64,000 bases of DNA, from contig NZ_CP135049.1 in assembly GCF_039405155.1 (NCBI RefSeq), forward strand, positions 248,001-312,000, in the 5' to 3' direction. The DNA comes from Buchnera aphidicola (Taiwanaphis decaspermi). Its GTDB lineage: Bacteria > Pseudomonadota > Gammaproteobacteria > Enterobacterales > Enterobacteriaceae. Every line of letters begins with the position of its first letter. Position 1 is the first letter of the stretch. Shown here one piece after another: positions 17,529-27,636 of the stretch. The notes under the pieces are model-generated. The model worked only from the letters and a program-made list of their open reading frames with translations, did not search any database and was not told the DNA's origin. A program made the position numbers and the translations under genes.

Positions 17529-18959
17529 ATGATTAAAAATGCATTTTCTGGTTTACAAAAAATAGGTAAATCATTGATGTTACCTGTATCAGTATTACCT
17601 ATAGCTGGTATATTATTAGGCATAGGTTCTGCTCATTTTTCTTTTATACCTAATATTATATCTCGAGTGATGTTAGAATCAGGTAGTTCTGTTTTCACAA
17701 ATATGCCGTTAATTTTTTCCATAGGTATAGCATTAGGTTTTACTAAAAATGATGGTGTTTCAGCATTAGCAGCAGTAGTTGCTTATGGAATAATGACAAA
17801 AACTATGTTGGTAGTAGCTCCATTTTTTTTACACATAAATATTCCAGGAATAGATATAAAACATATTTTAGACACAGGTATATTAGGAGGAATAATATCT
17901 GGAGGTATTTCAGCTTTAATGTTTAATATTTTTTATAAAATAAAATTACCTGATTATTTAGGTTTTTTTGCTGGCAAACGTTTTGTTCCTATTATTGCAG
18001 GAATATTATCTATATTTATAGGGATATTATTAGCAATAATATGGCCTCCAATAGGAAAAGCAATACAAATATTTTCCCAATGGGCTGCATATCAAAATCC
18101 TATGCTTGCCTTTGGAATATATGGTTTTGTAGAAAGAACATTAGTTCCATTTGGATTGCATCATATATGGAATGTACCATTTCAGATGCAAATAGGTGAA
18201 TATACAAATTCAATTGGACAAGTTTTTCATGGAGACATCTCTAGATACATGGCAGGAGATTCAACAGCTGGAAAATTATCAGGTGGTTTCTTATTTAAAA
18301 TGTATGGTTTACCAGCAGCAGCTATAGCAATTTTGCATTGTGCAGATAAAAAAAACAAAAAACAAATAAGCGGAGTCATGTTATCTGCAGCACTAACTTC
18401 TTTTTTAACTGGTATCACGGAACCTATTGAATTTTCTTTTATATTAGTAGCTCCAATATTATATTTTATTCATTCTATTTTAGCAGGTATGGCTTTTCCA
18501 ATATGTATATTTTTCAACATGAAAGCTGGAATGAGTTTTTCTCACGGTTTGATAGATTTTTTAGTTTTAAGCGGTAATAGTAAAAATGTTTGGTTATTTC
18601 CATTGATTGGTTTGTTGTATGGTTTTATATATTATATTATTTTTTACATTATAATTAATAAATTTGACATAAAAACTCCTGGAAGAGAAAAAATAAATAT
18701 TAGTGTTGTTAAAAATGATAAAGAAATGGCTTCTATAATTATAAAATCGTTAGGAGGAAAAAAAAATATAAATAATTTAGATGCTTGTATAACTAGATTA
18801 AGAATTAGTGTTCTTGACAACACAAAAGTTGATGTAAATAAACTAAAAGAAATAGGAGCTGCTGGAGTAATAATATCTGGATTAGGAGTACAAGTCATTT
18901 TTGGTACAAAATCAGATAATTTAAAAACATTAATAGAGGAACAAATGAATATTATATAA
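17529..18959 (+). CDS. ptsG: PTS glucose-specific transporter, EIICB
   Basis: Inner-membrane component that imports glucose and phosphorylates it to glucose 6-phosphate, using phosphate passed from PEP through EI, HPr and EIIA-Glc. 476 residues (477 in E. coli). The IIC domain (about 1-385) has the expected hydrophobic segments and the TEPIEF motif. The IIB domain (about 395-476) keeps the phosphorylated cysteine in DACITRLR. An AGGA ribosome binding site precedes the ATG. In a host-fed symbiont this is a main carbon entry, feeding zwf and pykA. Confidence 0.96.
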   Translation: MIKNAFSGLQKIGKSLMLPVSVLPIAGILLGIGSAHFSFIPNIISRVMLESGSSVFTNMPLIFSIGIALGFTKNDGVSALAAVVAYGIMTKTMLVVAPFFLHINIPGIDIKHILDTGILGGIISGGISALMFNIFYKIKLPDYLGFFAGKRFVPIIAGILSIFIGILLAIIWPPIGKAIQIFSQWAAYQNPMLAFGIYGFVERTLVPFGLHHIWNVPFQMQIGEYTNSIGQVFHGDISRYMAGDSTAGKLSGGFLFKMYGLPAAAIAILHCADKKNKKQISGVMLSAALTSFLTGITEPIEFSFILVAPILYFIHSILAGMAFPICIFFNMKAGMSFSHGLIDFLVLSGNSKNVWLFPLIGLLYGFIYYIIFYIIINKFDIKTPGREKINISVVKNDKEMASIIIKSLGGKKNINNLDACITRLRISVLDNTKVDVNKLKEIGAAGVIISGLGVQVIFGTKSDNLKTLIEEQMNII

Positions 18960-18989
18960 ATAATATATTTGTTAAAAATAAAAAACATT

Positions 18990-19331
18990 ATGGTAAATAA
19001 CATATTTAAAAAAATTATTAATAAAGAAATAAAATCTAATATTTTATATCAAGATAATATCTTGACGGCTTTTGAAGATATTAATCCTAAAACACCTGTT
19101 CATATATTGATAGTTCCAAATATTTTTATAAAAAATACTAATTATATAACACAAAATAACAAATATATTTTTGGAGAAATGTTTTTATTAGCAAAAAAGT
19201 TAGCTAAAAAATTTAAAATAAATAAAACCGGATATAAGTTAATAATAAATTGTGGAAAAAATGGTGGTCAAGAAGTAAAGTATTTACATATGCATTTGTT
19301 AGGAGGAGTTAAAATAAAAAGTATTGTATAA
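18990..19331 (+). CDS. hinT: HIT-family purine nucleoside phosphoramidase HinT
   Basis: Hydrolyses adenosine phosphoramidates and adenylated lysine. 113 residues from the ATG at 18990 (119 in E. coli); an in-frame TTG upstream is not supported. NILYQDNILTAFEDINP and the GGQEV segment are conserved. The histidine triad, HIHMHLL in E. coli, reads YLHMHLL here: the first His is Tyr, while the middle nucleophile His and the last His stay. Activity may be changed. It follows ptsG as in E. coli, and a terminator follows. Confidence 0.92.
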   Translation: MVNNIFKKIINKEIKSNILYQDNILTAFEDINPKTPVHILIVPNIFIKNTNYITQNNKYIFGEMFLLAKKLAKKFKINKTGYKLIINCGKNGGQEVKYLHMHLLGGVKIKSIV

Positions 19332-19348
19332 AATATAAAATTTTATAA

Positions 19349-19376
19349 AAATGCATGCTTTTAACAGCATGCATTT
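19349..19376 (+). terminator. Bidirectional terminator between hinT and the porin gene
   Basis: Perfect 11-bp stem, arms AAATGCATGCT (19349-19359) and AGCATGCATTT (19366-19376), 6-nt loop, followed on the plus strand by ATTTTTTAATTTTTTG. It lies between convergent genes and can serve both. Confidence 0.85.
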
Positions 19377-19397
19377 ATTTTTTAATTTTTTGTTTTT

Positions 19398-20540
19398 TTA
19401 TAAACTAAAATGGTGCAAAATTCCTATTGATAAATCATTGTTGTTTGTAGGAATTAAGTTGTTTTTAGTAAAATCGTTACTTTTAAGCAAATTTAACTTA
19501 TAGCTAACATAAGCTAAAGTATTTTTAGACAAATTATAAGATGTTATAAGATGTAAATATTTTGATAAACTTGCAGAACTAATTTTTTTATCATGTGCAT
19601 TTTTTGCATTTGATAAAAACACACTTTTTGATTGTGAATATATTATAGATGGTTTTAATCCTGATTTAAAATTATAAGATGCTGATAATTTAATATGATT
19701 AGTTACATCAGAAATTTTAGAAAAATTTCTAACATCCATATAAGGAACTAAGTTATTTGTATGACTATACAAAGCGGATAAAAATGTTTTATTTAAATTA
19801 TATTTTAATCCTATTAAATAAGCTTTAGATATCTTATTATTATTTTTTTTTATAAGAGAAGAAAAGTTGTTACTTTGGAAACATGAAAAAACTGTACCTA
19901 TTCCAGATTTTTTGTTTGTATAGGTAATTTCTGTCCCCCATCCAGAGCCATTTGGATGTTTAACTTTATAATCTTTATTTCTTCCTTGATATTGTAAATT
20001 AAGATCTAATCCATTTAAAAAACTAAATAAATTTTTATTACGATAATTAATAATGTTATTTCCTAACCCCAACATATAATTATCTTTAGCATTTAAATGT
20101 ATATCATTATTTAACATTAAAGAAATAGGGCTTAAATAATCTAATGCCTTATGAATTACTCCATAGTTACGACCATAATCTATAGAACCTAATGACAATA
20201 TTTTCATACCAACAAACAATAAATTATTTTTAGGTTGAGTATTTTTTTTAATGTCGTAACAATGCTCATTTAATTCTTCTTCCACTTGACCGTGTACGGA
20301 AAAAATATTATTTATTTTAAATATTCCTTTCACTCCAAATGTATTATAACTTGCACTGTTTTTACCAAAATGACTAATAAAACTCTCTGAACCTACTCTA
20401 TGATTATTAATTTTATGATCAGAATTCATATTTCCATATAATTCAGATTTTTGATCATTATCATATAAATCTATTGCTTTTACATTATTTGCAGCTAATA
20501 GTATAGGGAATAACAATCCTAAAAAAAATTTTTTATTCAT
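19398..20540 (-). CDS. ompF: OmpF/OmpC-type outer membrane porin
   Basis: Trimeric beta-barrel general porin for passive diffusion. 380 residues. A signal peptide (MNKKFFLGLLFPILLAANNVKA, cut after about residue 22) is followed by a barrel collinear with OmpF (YRNKNLFSFLNGLDLNLQYQGRN). Two departures: the constriction-loop PEFGG of OmpF is replaced by PISLMLNND, and the chain ends in HHFSL, two residues beyond the usual terminal Phe of the BAM recognition signal. It sits before asnS-pncB on the same strand, which is the E. coli ompF context. An AAGGT ribosome binding site is present. Confidence 0.88.
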   Translation of the reverse strand: MNKKFFLGLLFPILLAANNVKAIDLYDNDQKSELYGNMNSDHKINNHRVGSESFISHFGKNSASYNTFGVKGIFKINNIFSVHGQVEEELNEHCYDIKKNTQPKNNLLFVGMKILSLGSIDYGRNYGVIHKALDYLSPISLMLNNDIHLNAKDNYMLGLGNNIINYRNKNLFSFLNGLDLNLQYQGRNKDYKVKHPNGSGWGTEITYTNKKSGIGTVFSCFQSNNFSSLIKKNNNKISKAYLIGLKYNLNKTFLSALYSHTNNLVPYMDVRNFSKISDVTNHIKLSASYNFKSGLKPSIIYSQSKSVFLSNAKNAHDKKISSASLSKYLHLITSYNLSKNTLAYVSYKLNLLKSNDFTKNNLIPTNNNDLSIGILHHFSL

Positions 20541-20717
20541 AATTATTTATACCTTAACATTAATACAAAATTTTTTATTAAAATAAATACAATTTGTTGA
20601 ACTAATTTTTTTAAAAATAACACATATTATAAATATGTAAATAATATATATATTATATAAAATATTATATATATATATAATATTTATCATAAAAATATTT
20701 CATTTAAATAAAAAATA

Positions 20718-22103
20718 TTAAAAAAAAGCATTCTTGGAAGAACGTGGAAATGGAACTACATCTCTTATATTTTTTATATTTGTAACATACAAAAGCAATC
20801 TTTCAAAACCAAGTCCAAAACCAGAATGAGGTACAGTACCATATTTTCTAAGATCTCTATACCACCAATATTTTTTTTTATTTAATTTTAACTCAAACAA
20901 CCTTTTATCTAACATACTTAACCTATCTTCTCTTTGAGAACCTCCAATTATTTCACCTAATTTTGGCAACAAAATATCCATAGAGGCTACAGTTTTATTA
21001 TCATTATTAATTTTCATATAAAAAGCTTTTAATTGTTTTGGAAAATTTTTTATTATAACTGGAGCATTAAAATATTTGTCAGTTAGATAAAGTTCATGTT
21101 CATGATTTAAATCTGAATTTATACTAATTTTTACATTAAATCTATTATTTTCTTTTATTAAAATATCTATCGCTTCTTTATATTCAATTTCAAAAAAATC
21201 ATAATTAATTAATTTCTGTATTTTTTGTATTAAATCTACATTAAATAATTTAGAAAAGAAAACAATATCTTCTTCAGATTTTAATAATAAGTTATTTAAA
21301 ATATATTTCAAAAAATTTTTAGTTATTTCTATTATTTCTGGTAACTTTATAAAAGATCTTTCAACTTCTAACATCCAAAACTCTGCTAAATGACGAGTAG
21401 TGTTAGAATTTTCAGCTCTAAACGTTGGTCCAAAAGAATACACTTTTGACATAGAACAAGCATATGATTCTAAGTTTAATTGACTAGAAACAGTTAAAAA
21501 AGTTTTTTTACCGAAAAATTTATAATTATTTTTTTTTGACTTAGATGTGATATAAGATTTAGATTCAGAAATTTCAAACATTTCACTAGAACCTTCAGTA
21601 TCTAAAGAAGTAATAATAGGTGTTTGAATCCAGTAATAATTATTTTTTTGAAAATATTTATGAATATAGTAAAACAATATATTTCTAATACGCGAAATTG
21701 CACCTATAAAATTAGTTCTAGGTCTTAAATGACTAAAATTTCTCAAATGTTCTAATGTATGGTGTTTTGCAGACATAGGATAACTACATGGGTTATTAAC
21801 CCAACCTAAAATTTTTATATGTTTAGCTTTGATTTCATATAATTGTTTATTTTCTTTATAATATACTAAAACTCCTTTGACTTGTATAGAACATCCTGTA
21901 GTTAATAATAAAATTTCTTTTTTATAATTTTTTATTTTTTTATTAGCTATTATTTGTAATGTTTTTAAACAAGATCCATCATATATTACAATAAAAGAAA
22001 ATCCTAGTTTAGAATCTCTTTTTGTTCGAACCCAACCACTTATTTTAATATTTGTATTTAACTTAATTTGTTTGTTAAATATGTTTGCTATGGTTATATT
22101 CAT
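20718..22103 (-). CDS. asnS: Asparaginyl-tRNA synthetase
   Basis: Class II enzyme charging tRNA-Asn. 461 residues (466 in E. coli). An N-terminal OB-fold anticodon-binding domain (about 1-100, SGWVRTKRDSK) precedes the catalytic domain with motif 2 (TFRAENSNTTRHLAEFW) and motif 3 (GFGLGFERL). The C-terminus DVVPFPRSSKNAFF matches the family end. Asparagine codons are very frequent in this genome. A 177-bp AT-rich gap with TA repeats separates it from the porin. Confidence 0.96.
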   Translation of the reverse strand: MNITIANIFNKQIKLNTNIKISGWVRTKRDSKLGFSFIVIYDGSCLKTLQIIANKKIKNYKKEILLLTTGCSIQVKGVLVYYKENKQLYEIKAKHIKILGWVNNPCSYPMSAKHHTLEHLRNFSHLRPRTNFIGAISRIRNILFYYIHKYFQKNNYYWIQTPIITSLDTEGSSEMFEISESKSYITSKSKKNNYKFFGKKTFLTVSSQLNLESYACSMSKVYSFGPTFRAENSNTTRHLAEFWMLEVERSFIKLPEIIEITKNFLKYILNNLLLKSEEDIVFFSKLFNVDLIQKIQKLINYDFFEIEYKEAIDILIKENNRFNVKISINSDLNHEHELYLTDKYFNAPVIIKNFPKQLKAFYMKINNDNKTVASMDILLPKLGEIIGGSQREDRLSMLDKRLFELKLNKKKYWWYRDLRKYGTVPHSGFGLGFERLLLYVTNIKNIRDVVPFPRSSKNAFF

Positions 22104-22373
22104 TATTAAAAATCCTTTAAAATATTTTAAAAAATTTTATCAAGTTGTTCAACATAGCGTAATCATTTATATTATTTATTTAATACTAAAAAAATTGTTA
22201 ATTGTTAAATTTTATATTTTATTTATAATATACAATCTAAAATAGAAAAACAACAAAATTCAATTTTTTTTAAGTTAACAAAAAATAATTTATTAATAAA
22301 GTTTATATATTAAATATTCAATATTAAAAAATTAATTTTAAATAACTTTATTAAAGTTAAATATATTTATAAT

Positions 22374-23579
22374 TTATATTTTAAATGCTTTTTTTAAATT
22401 ATTTATAAAATATTTATCTTTACAAAATATTTTTCCTGGACTATCTGAAATTTTTGCTACTGGTTTATCATTACATTTAGTTAGTTTAATAACTATATTT
22501 AAAGGTTTAACAAAAGGAATATCACAGGTTAAATTTGTACCAATGCCAAACATAAGTTTTATTTTTCCATTAAAATAATTATATATACGAATCATCTTAT
22601 CAAAACTCAATCTATCTGAAAATAATAAAATCTTAGTTTTAGGATCAACACCAAGTTTTATATAATGATCAATTGCTTTATCACCCCATAAAAAAGGATT
22701 TCCAGAATCATGTCTTAATCCTTTGTATTTTTTAGCATAATAATAATTAAAATCTTTTAAAAAAGAATCCATATTAATACAGTCTGTTAAAGCTATATTT
22801 AACTTATTTTTATATTGTAACAACCAAACTTTTAAAGCTAAATTTTGACTGTCGGATAAAAAAGCACTAATTTGTTGATGAGCTTGAAACCATTCATGAG
22901 ATTGTGTTCCTAGAGGTTTAATACCTAGTAAATGAGAAAAATGATAATTACTAGATCCATATAACCAAGGTATATTTTTTTTAAGTTTTTTTATAATAGA
23001 TAAATGTACATCATAAGAAAATCTTCTTCTAGTACCAAAATCTATTAACTTTAATTTATACAAATCTAATTTATCATATTTTTCATAAAAATATTTTAAT
23101 TTTTTACATAAATAATTTATTGCTATTTTAGGTGTTATATTAGGATATCTAATACTTTGTACTAATTCACTTATAATAGATAATATGGGAACTTCCCATA
23201 ATACTACTTCTCTCCACGGACCTGAAATTTTAATTTTTAATTTACCACAATAATTACTAATTTTCACTTGATCAGCTTTATATTTAAATTTTTTAAACCA
23301 TTTTAAATAATCTTTTTTAAAAAAAGAAAATGAAGATATATAATTATATTCGTCTTTAGTTAATGAAAGATATTCCATCATTTTAATTTGATTTTTTAAA
23401 TATTTAGAAAACTTTCCTAAATTGTTATTACTACGACAAATAAATTCAGCTACTACTGAAACATTGTAATAATGATAAAATATAGCTTGTTGCATATGTA
23501 TTTTATATGCATCAGTATCTAAAATAGATTTTAATATTGGTGAATTTTTAAATATTTTAAACTTATTATTTTTTATCAT
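22374..23579 (-). CDS. pncB: Nicotinate phosphoribosyltransferase
   Basis: Converts nicotinate and PRPP, with ATP, to nicotinate mononucleotide for NAD synthesis, so the cell depends on host nicotinate. 401 residues (400 in E. coli). The substrate-gripping [10 protein letters not shown], the phosphorylated-His region [12 protein letters not shown], and [12 protein letters not shown] and VIKLTKCN are all intact. asnS precedes it in transcription, after a 270-bp gap with no gene, and is probably transcribed separately. Confidence 0.95.
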   Translation of the reverse strand: MIKNNKFKIFKNSPILKSILDTDAYKIHMQQAIFYHYYNVSVVAEFICRSNNNLGKFSKYLKNQIKMMEYLSLTKDEYNYISSFSFFKKDYLKWFKKFKYKADQVKISNYCGKLKIKISGPWREVVLWEVPILSIISELVQSIRYPNITPKIAINYLCKKLKYFYEKYDKLDLYKLKLIDFGTRRRFSYDVHLSIIKKLKKNIPWLYGSSNYHFSHLLGIKPLGTQSHEWFQAHQQISAFLSDSQNLALKVWLLQYKNKLNIALTDCINMDSFLKDFNYYYAKKYKGLRHDSGNPFLWGDKAIDHYIKLGVDPKTKILLFSDRLSFDKMIRIYNYFNGKIKLMFGIGTNLTCDIPFVKPLNIVIKLTKCNDKPVAKISDSPGKIFCKDKYFINNLKKAFKI

Positions 23580-23749
23580 TATATCTCCATTTTTTAATAA
23601 AATTTAATTTAAAAATATTTATTATTTTACAATATATATATATATATATAAATGATATTCAAAAAAAATGCATTGTTTATATTTGCTAACTAAAAAATAA
23701 AAACATTATTTATGTTATTTATATTATTTATAATAAAAACTAAAAAATT

Positions 23750-24634
23750 TTATAAATTTTTTTTTACACAATCATTAGAACAAAAGTAATCAAATTTTTT
23801 TGCACATTTATCACATTGAATAAATAATTTATTGCATTTTTTATTACGACAATTTCTGTGAATATCACAAGTCTCTTTACACTGATGACAATTAGAAATT
23901 ATGTGATGTGAAATTTTTTCATATAATCTATTGTCAAATACAAACATTTTTCCTACAAAATTTATAGGTAAATTGTTTTCTTTAGCAGAATTAACATAAT
24001 TTATAATACCTCCATATATATGATAAATACTTGAAAAACCATAATTTATCAAATAAGAACTAGCCTTTTCACAACGTATACCTCCAGTACAATACATTAC
24101 TAATTTTTTATTTTTAAAAATTTTAAGAAAATCAATAATATTTTTTAATTGTTCTTTAAAAGTATTAAAAGGTATATTTACTGCATTAACAAAATGTCCT
24201 ATTTCATACTCATATTTATTTCTCATGTCTATAAAAGTAACTGATTTTTTGTTAAACATATTATTAACTTCTTGAGCATTTTTTAAATATACACCTTTTC
24301 TATTATAATTAATATAATCATGTATATTATCAGCAACTATATTTTTTTTTAATTTTATTTTTAAGTTAAAAAAAGATTTTTTAGTGTTTGATGACCTATT
24401 AATCAATACATTATTTAATTTTATATTTAAATTATATATGAAGTTAATTATATTTTTATAATATTTTTTTGGAATACTAATCTGTGCATTTAATCCTTCA
24501 TAAGAAATATAAACTCTTCCTAACACATTAAAAAGATTAAATTTTTTTAAAATAATATTATAAATTTTTTGTGGATTCATTATATAAAAATATTTGTAAA
24601 AAGAAACATTAAATCTTTTATTTATATTATTCAT
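23750..24634 (-). CDS. trhO: tRNA uridine(34) hydroxylase TrhO (YceA), rhodanese family
   Basis: Oxygen-dependent 5-hydroxylation of U34 in tRNAs on the way to cmo5U/mo5U. 294 residues (350 in E. coli). It has an N-terminal domain (SFYKYFYIMNP), then a rhodanese domain (about 120-215) whose active-site loop CTGGIRCEK is exact, then a cysteine-rich segment (CHQCKETCDIHRNC ... CDKC). About 40 charged C-terminal residues of E. coli are missing. Keeping it suggests wobble modification is still needed with a small tRNA set. Confidence 0.93.
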   Translation of the reverse strand: MNNINKRFNVSFYKYFYIMNPQKIYNIILKKFNLFNVLGRVYISYEGLNAQISIPKKYYKNIINFIYNLNIKLNNVLINRSSNTKKSFFNLKIKLKKNIVADNIHDYINYNRKGVYLKNAQEVNNMFNKKSVTFIDMRNKYEYEIGHFVNAVNIPFNTFKEQLKNIIDFLKIFKNKKLVMYCTGGIRCEKASSYLINYGFSSIYHIYGGIINYVNSAKENNLPINFVGKMFVFDNRLYEKISHHIISNCHQCKETCDIHRNCRNKKCNKLFIQCDKCAKKFDYFCSNDCVKKNL

Positions 24635-24738
24635 TATATATTTTTTCTGATTATGTTGTTTTATGAATGTATATTGATTTTTTAAATATTATATAATTTA
24701 TTAAAAAATAAATTAAATTTGTTATGTCGATACTTGAT

Positions 24739-27588
24739 TTAAATTAAAAATAAATTGTTAAGTTGATTTAATAAAGTATTTTTATATTTTTTCAAGTTAC
24801 ATAATTTACTTGTTTCTAGTTTAATTATTTTTTTAGGAGCTTTAGTTATGAAATTTCTATCAGATAATTTTGCATTTAACAATAACAAATTTTTATCTAT
24901 ATTAAGTATTTGATTGTTTATATCTTTTATTTTTTTTGATTTATCAAAATTTCTTTTGACAGGAATAATAATTTCAACATTTTGCACATATTTTCTAACA
25001 AAAAATAAATCATAAGAATATTCATTATATGCAAAAAATATTTTTTTTATATTTAAAAATTTTTTTAAATAATTTTTAAATTGTATTATAATATATTTAA
25101 AACTAATATTATTTTGAAAATTAAAAATTATTTTTAAAATATCTTTTTTATTTATATTATAATCTATTCTAGTTTTTCTTACAAAAATAATTATTTCTTT
25201 TAAAAAATTAACTTTATTGTTTAAAAGATAATATTTTTTAATATTTATTTTATATTTAGGAATTTTTTCTAACATAATAGAACTATTTTTAAGATTTTGT
25301 ATTTTGTTTATTTTTTGCCAAATTTTTTCTGTAATAAAAGGAATGATAGGATGTAAAATTTTAATAATATTTTTTAATATTTTAAATAATACATATTTAT
25401 AATTATTAAAAAAATACAGTTTTTTGTTAATATCAAATTTTACAAATTCAATATACCAATCACAAAATTGGTTCCATACAAAATCGTATATGACATTTGA
25501 AGATATATCAAATCTATGTTTTTCTAAAGAATTGCAATAAATATTTATAGTTTTTTTCATACAACAAATAATCCATTTATCTAATAAAGAAATATTTTTT
25601 TTGCTTTTCTTTTTGTTGTTTTTACATTTTAGTTTTGAAAAAATAAAACGACTTGCGTTCCATAATTTATTACAAAAATTTTTGTATCCTTGTAATCTAT
25701 TCATATCCCAATTTATATCTCTTCCAGTAAAAGAAATAGAAGTAAATGTAAATCTTAAAGCATCTGCACCAAAAGGTTTAATACCATTTGGAAACCTTTT
25801 TTTAGTATCATATAATATTTTTTTTACTAAAACAGGGTTGTTAATATTAAAAGTTCTTTTTTTTACTAATTTTTTTAAAGAAGTTCCATTTATAATATCT
25901 ATAGGATCAATAACGTTACCCTTTGATTTAGACATCTTTTTCCCATTAAAATCTTTTATTAATCCGGTAATATAAATTTTTTTAAATGGTATTTTAATTT
26001 TATTATTATTACTCATAAAATGAATAGTTAACATAATCATTTTTGCTATCCAAAAAAATATAATATCAAAACCACACACCAATATGTTACTAGGAAAAAA
26101 ATTAATTAATCTTTTAGTTTTTTTTGGCCATCCTAAAGATGCAAAAGCCCATAAACTAGAAGAAAACCAAGTATCTAATACATCTGATTCTTGAAATAAC
26201 TTTTTTTCTTTAGAAATACTATATTTTTTTCTTACATCTTTTTCATTTAAACCAGCATAAATTTTTTTTTCATCATCGTACCAAATGGGAATACGATGCC
26301 CCCAATATAATTGCCTTGATATACACCAATCTTCAACTTTTTTCATCCATGAAAAATACATGTTTTTGTAATTTTTTGGTATAAAACTTATTTTTTTTTC
26401 TTTAACTATTTTTATTGCAGATTCAGACATTTTTTTTATATTTAAATACCATTGATCTGTTAACATAGGTTCTATTATTGAACCACTTCTTTCATTTATT
26501 GGTATATTTGAAATACATTTTTTTATTTTTACAATCAATTTATTTTCTTTTAAATAATTTATTACTTTTTTCCTAGATTCTAATCTATCAATATTACAGA
26601 ATTCAGGTGAAATATCATTATCATATTTTATAAATATACCATCACTATTGTATATTAGTGGTTTATTAATTATTTTACCATCTAAAGTAAAAATATTAAT
26701 CATATTTAATTTATGTTTAACACCTATTGTATAATCATTAAAATCATGAGCAGGAGTTATTTTTAAACATCCTGTATCTTGATTCATATCTACATGATCA
26801 TCTTCTATAACCGGGATAATTTTATTTAGAATAGGAGATATAACTTTTTTTCCTATAAATTTTTTATAACGTAAGTCTTTTGGATTAACAGCTAAAGCTG
26901 TATCTCCAAATATAGTTTCTGGTCTAGTTGTAGATACTAATAAATATTTTAATTTTGAAACTTTTTTTGAGTTATATAAAAAATATTTTATATAAAATTT
27001 TTTAATTGTAATAGATTTATTTATAACTTCTATATCTGAAATAACAGTTTTTAACTTGGAATCCCAGTTTACTATTTTTTTTTTTTTAAAAATTAATTTT
27101 TTATCGTATAAATCTATAAAAGCTTTTTTAACAGCAAAAATCATTTTTTTATCTAATGTAAATCTTTTTTTATTCCAATCTGCTGATAAACCAATTTTTT
27201 TCATTTGAGAAATAATGTTATCTTCAAATTTTTCTTTCCATTCCCATATTTTTTTTATAAAGTATTGATTAGAATAACTATTTTTGTTTTTTCCTGTAGT
27301 TTTTATTAAATAATCTTCCACAACTAACTGTGTTGCTATACCAGCATGATCTACACCAGACTGACAAAATGTATTTTTTCCTAACATACGATTATATCTT
27401 AACAAAACATCAATAATAGTGTGTTGAAAAGCATGTCCCATATGTAAGCTACCTGTAATATTAGGAGGAGGTAAAATTATACAAAAGTTTTCTTTATATT
27501 TTTTGTAATTAGCTTTAAATAAACCCAGTTTTTCCCATTTTTTGTAAATTTTTTTTTCTATTTTATTAAAATCATAATTTTTTTTCAT
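24739..27588 (-). CDS. valS: Valyl-tRNA synthetase
   Basis: Class I enzyme charging tRNA-Val, with editing of threonine. 949 residues (951 in E. coli). HIGH-type motif in NITGSLHMGHAFQ, CP1 editing domain with STTRPETIFGD, and KKMSKSKGNV. The anticodon-binding domain and the C-terminal coiled coil (last ~80 residues) are Lys/Ile-rich but collinear. It lies directly after pepA (48 bp); E. coli has holC between them, and it has been cleanly lost here. Confidence 0.96.
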   Translation of the reverse strand: MKKNYDFNKIEKKIYKKWEKLGLFKANYKKYKENFCIILPPPNITGSLHMGHAFQHTIIDVLLRYNRMLGKNTFCQSGVDHAGIATQLVVEDYLIKTTGKNKNSYSNQYFIKKIWEWKEKFEDNIISQMKKIGLSADWNKKRFTLDKKMIFAVKKAFIDLYDKKLIFKKKKIVNWDSKLKTVISDIEVINKSITIKKFYIKYFLYNSKKVSKLKYLLVSTTRPETIFGDTALAVNPKDLRYKKFIGKKVISPILNKIIPVIEDDHVDMNQDTGCLKITPAHDFNDYTIGVKHKLNMINIFTLDGKIINKPLIYNSDGIFIKYDNDISPEFCNIDRLESRKKVINYLKENKLIVKIKKCISNIPINERSGSIIEPMLTDQWYLNIKKMSESAIKIVKEKKISFIPKNYKNMYFSWMKKVEDWCISRQLYWGHRIPIWYDDEKKIYAGLNEKDVRKKYSISKEKKLFQESDVLDTWFSSSLWAFASLGWPKKTKRLINFFPSNILVCGFDIIFFWIAKMIMLTIHFMSNNNKIKIPFKKIYITGLIKDFNGKKMSKSKGNVIDPIDIINGTSLKKLVKKRTFNINNPVLVKKILYDTKKRFPNGIKPFGADALRFTFTSISFTGRDINWDMNRLQGYKNFCNKLWNASRFIFSKLKCKNNKKKSKKNISLLDKWIICCMKKTINIYCNSLEKHRFDISSNVIYDFVWNQFCDWYIEFVKFDINKKLYFFNNYKYVLFKILKNIIKILHPIIPFITEKIWQKINKIQNLKNSSIMLEKIPKYKINIKKYYLLNNKVNFLKEIIIFVRKTRIDYNINKKDILKIIFNFQNNISFKYIIIQFKNYLKKFLNIKKIFFAYNEYSYDLFFVRKYVQNVEIIIPVKRNFDKSKKIKDINNQILNIDKNLLLLNAKLSDRNFITKAPKKIIKLETSKLCNLKKYKNTLLNQLNNLFLI

Positions 27589-27636
27589 ATATTTTTTGTA
27601 TATTTTATTTAACTTAAAAATGTAATTTAATAAAAA

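Noticed and set aside
20640-20690. TA-rich tandem repeats upstream of the porin gene (also at 1640-1660, 23636-23651, 43550-43572)
   Set aside because: Simple AT microsatellite-like sequence expected at this base composition; not a CRISPR array or an origin.
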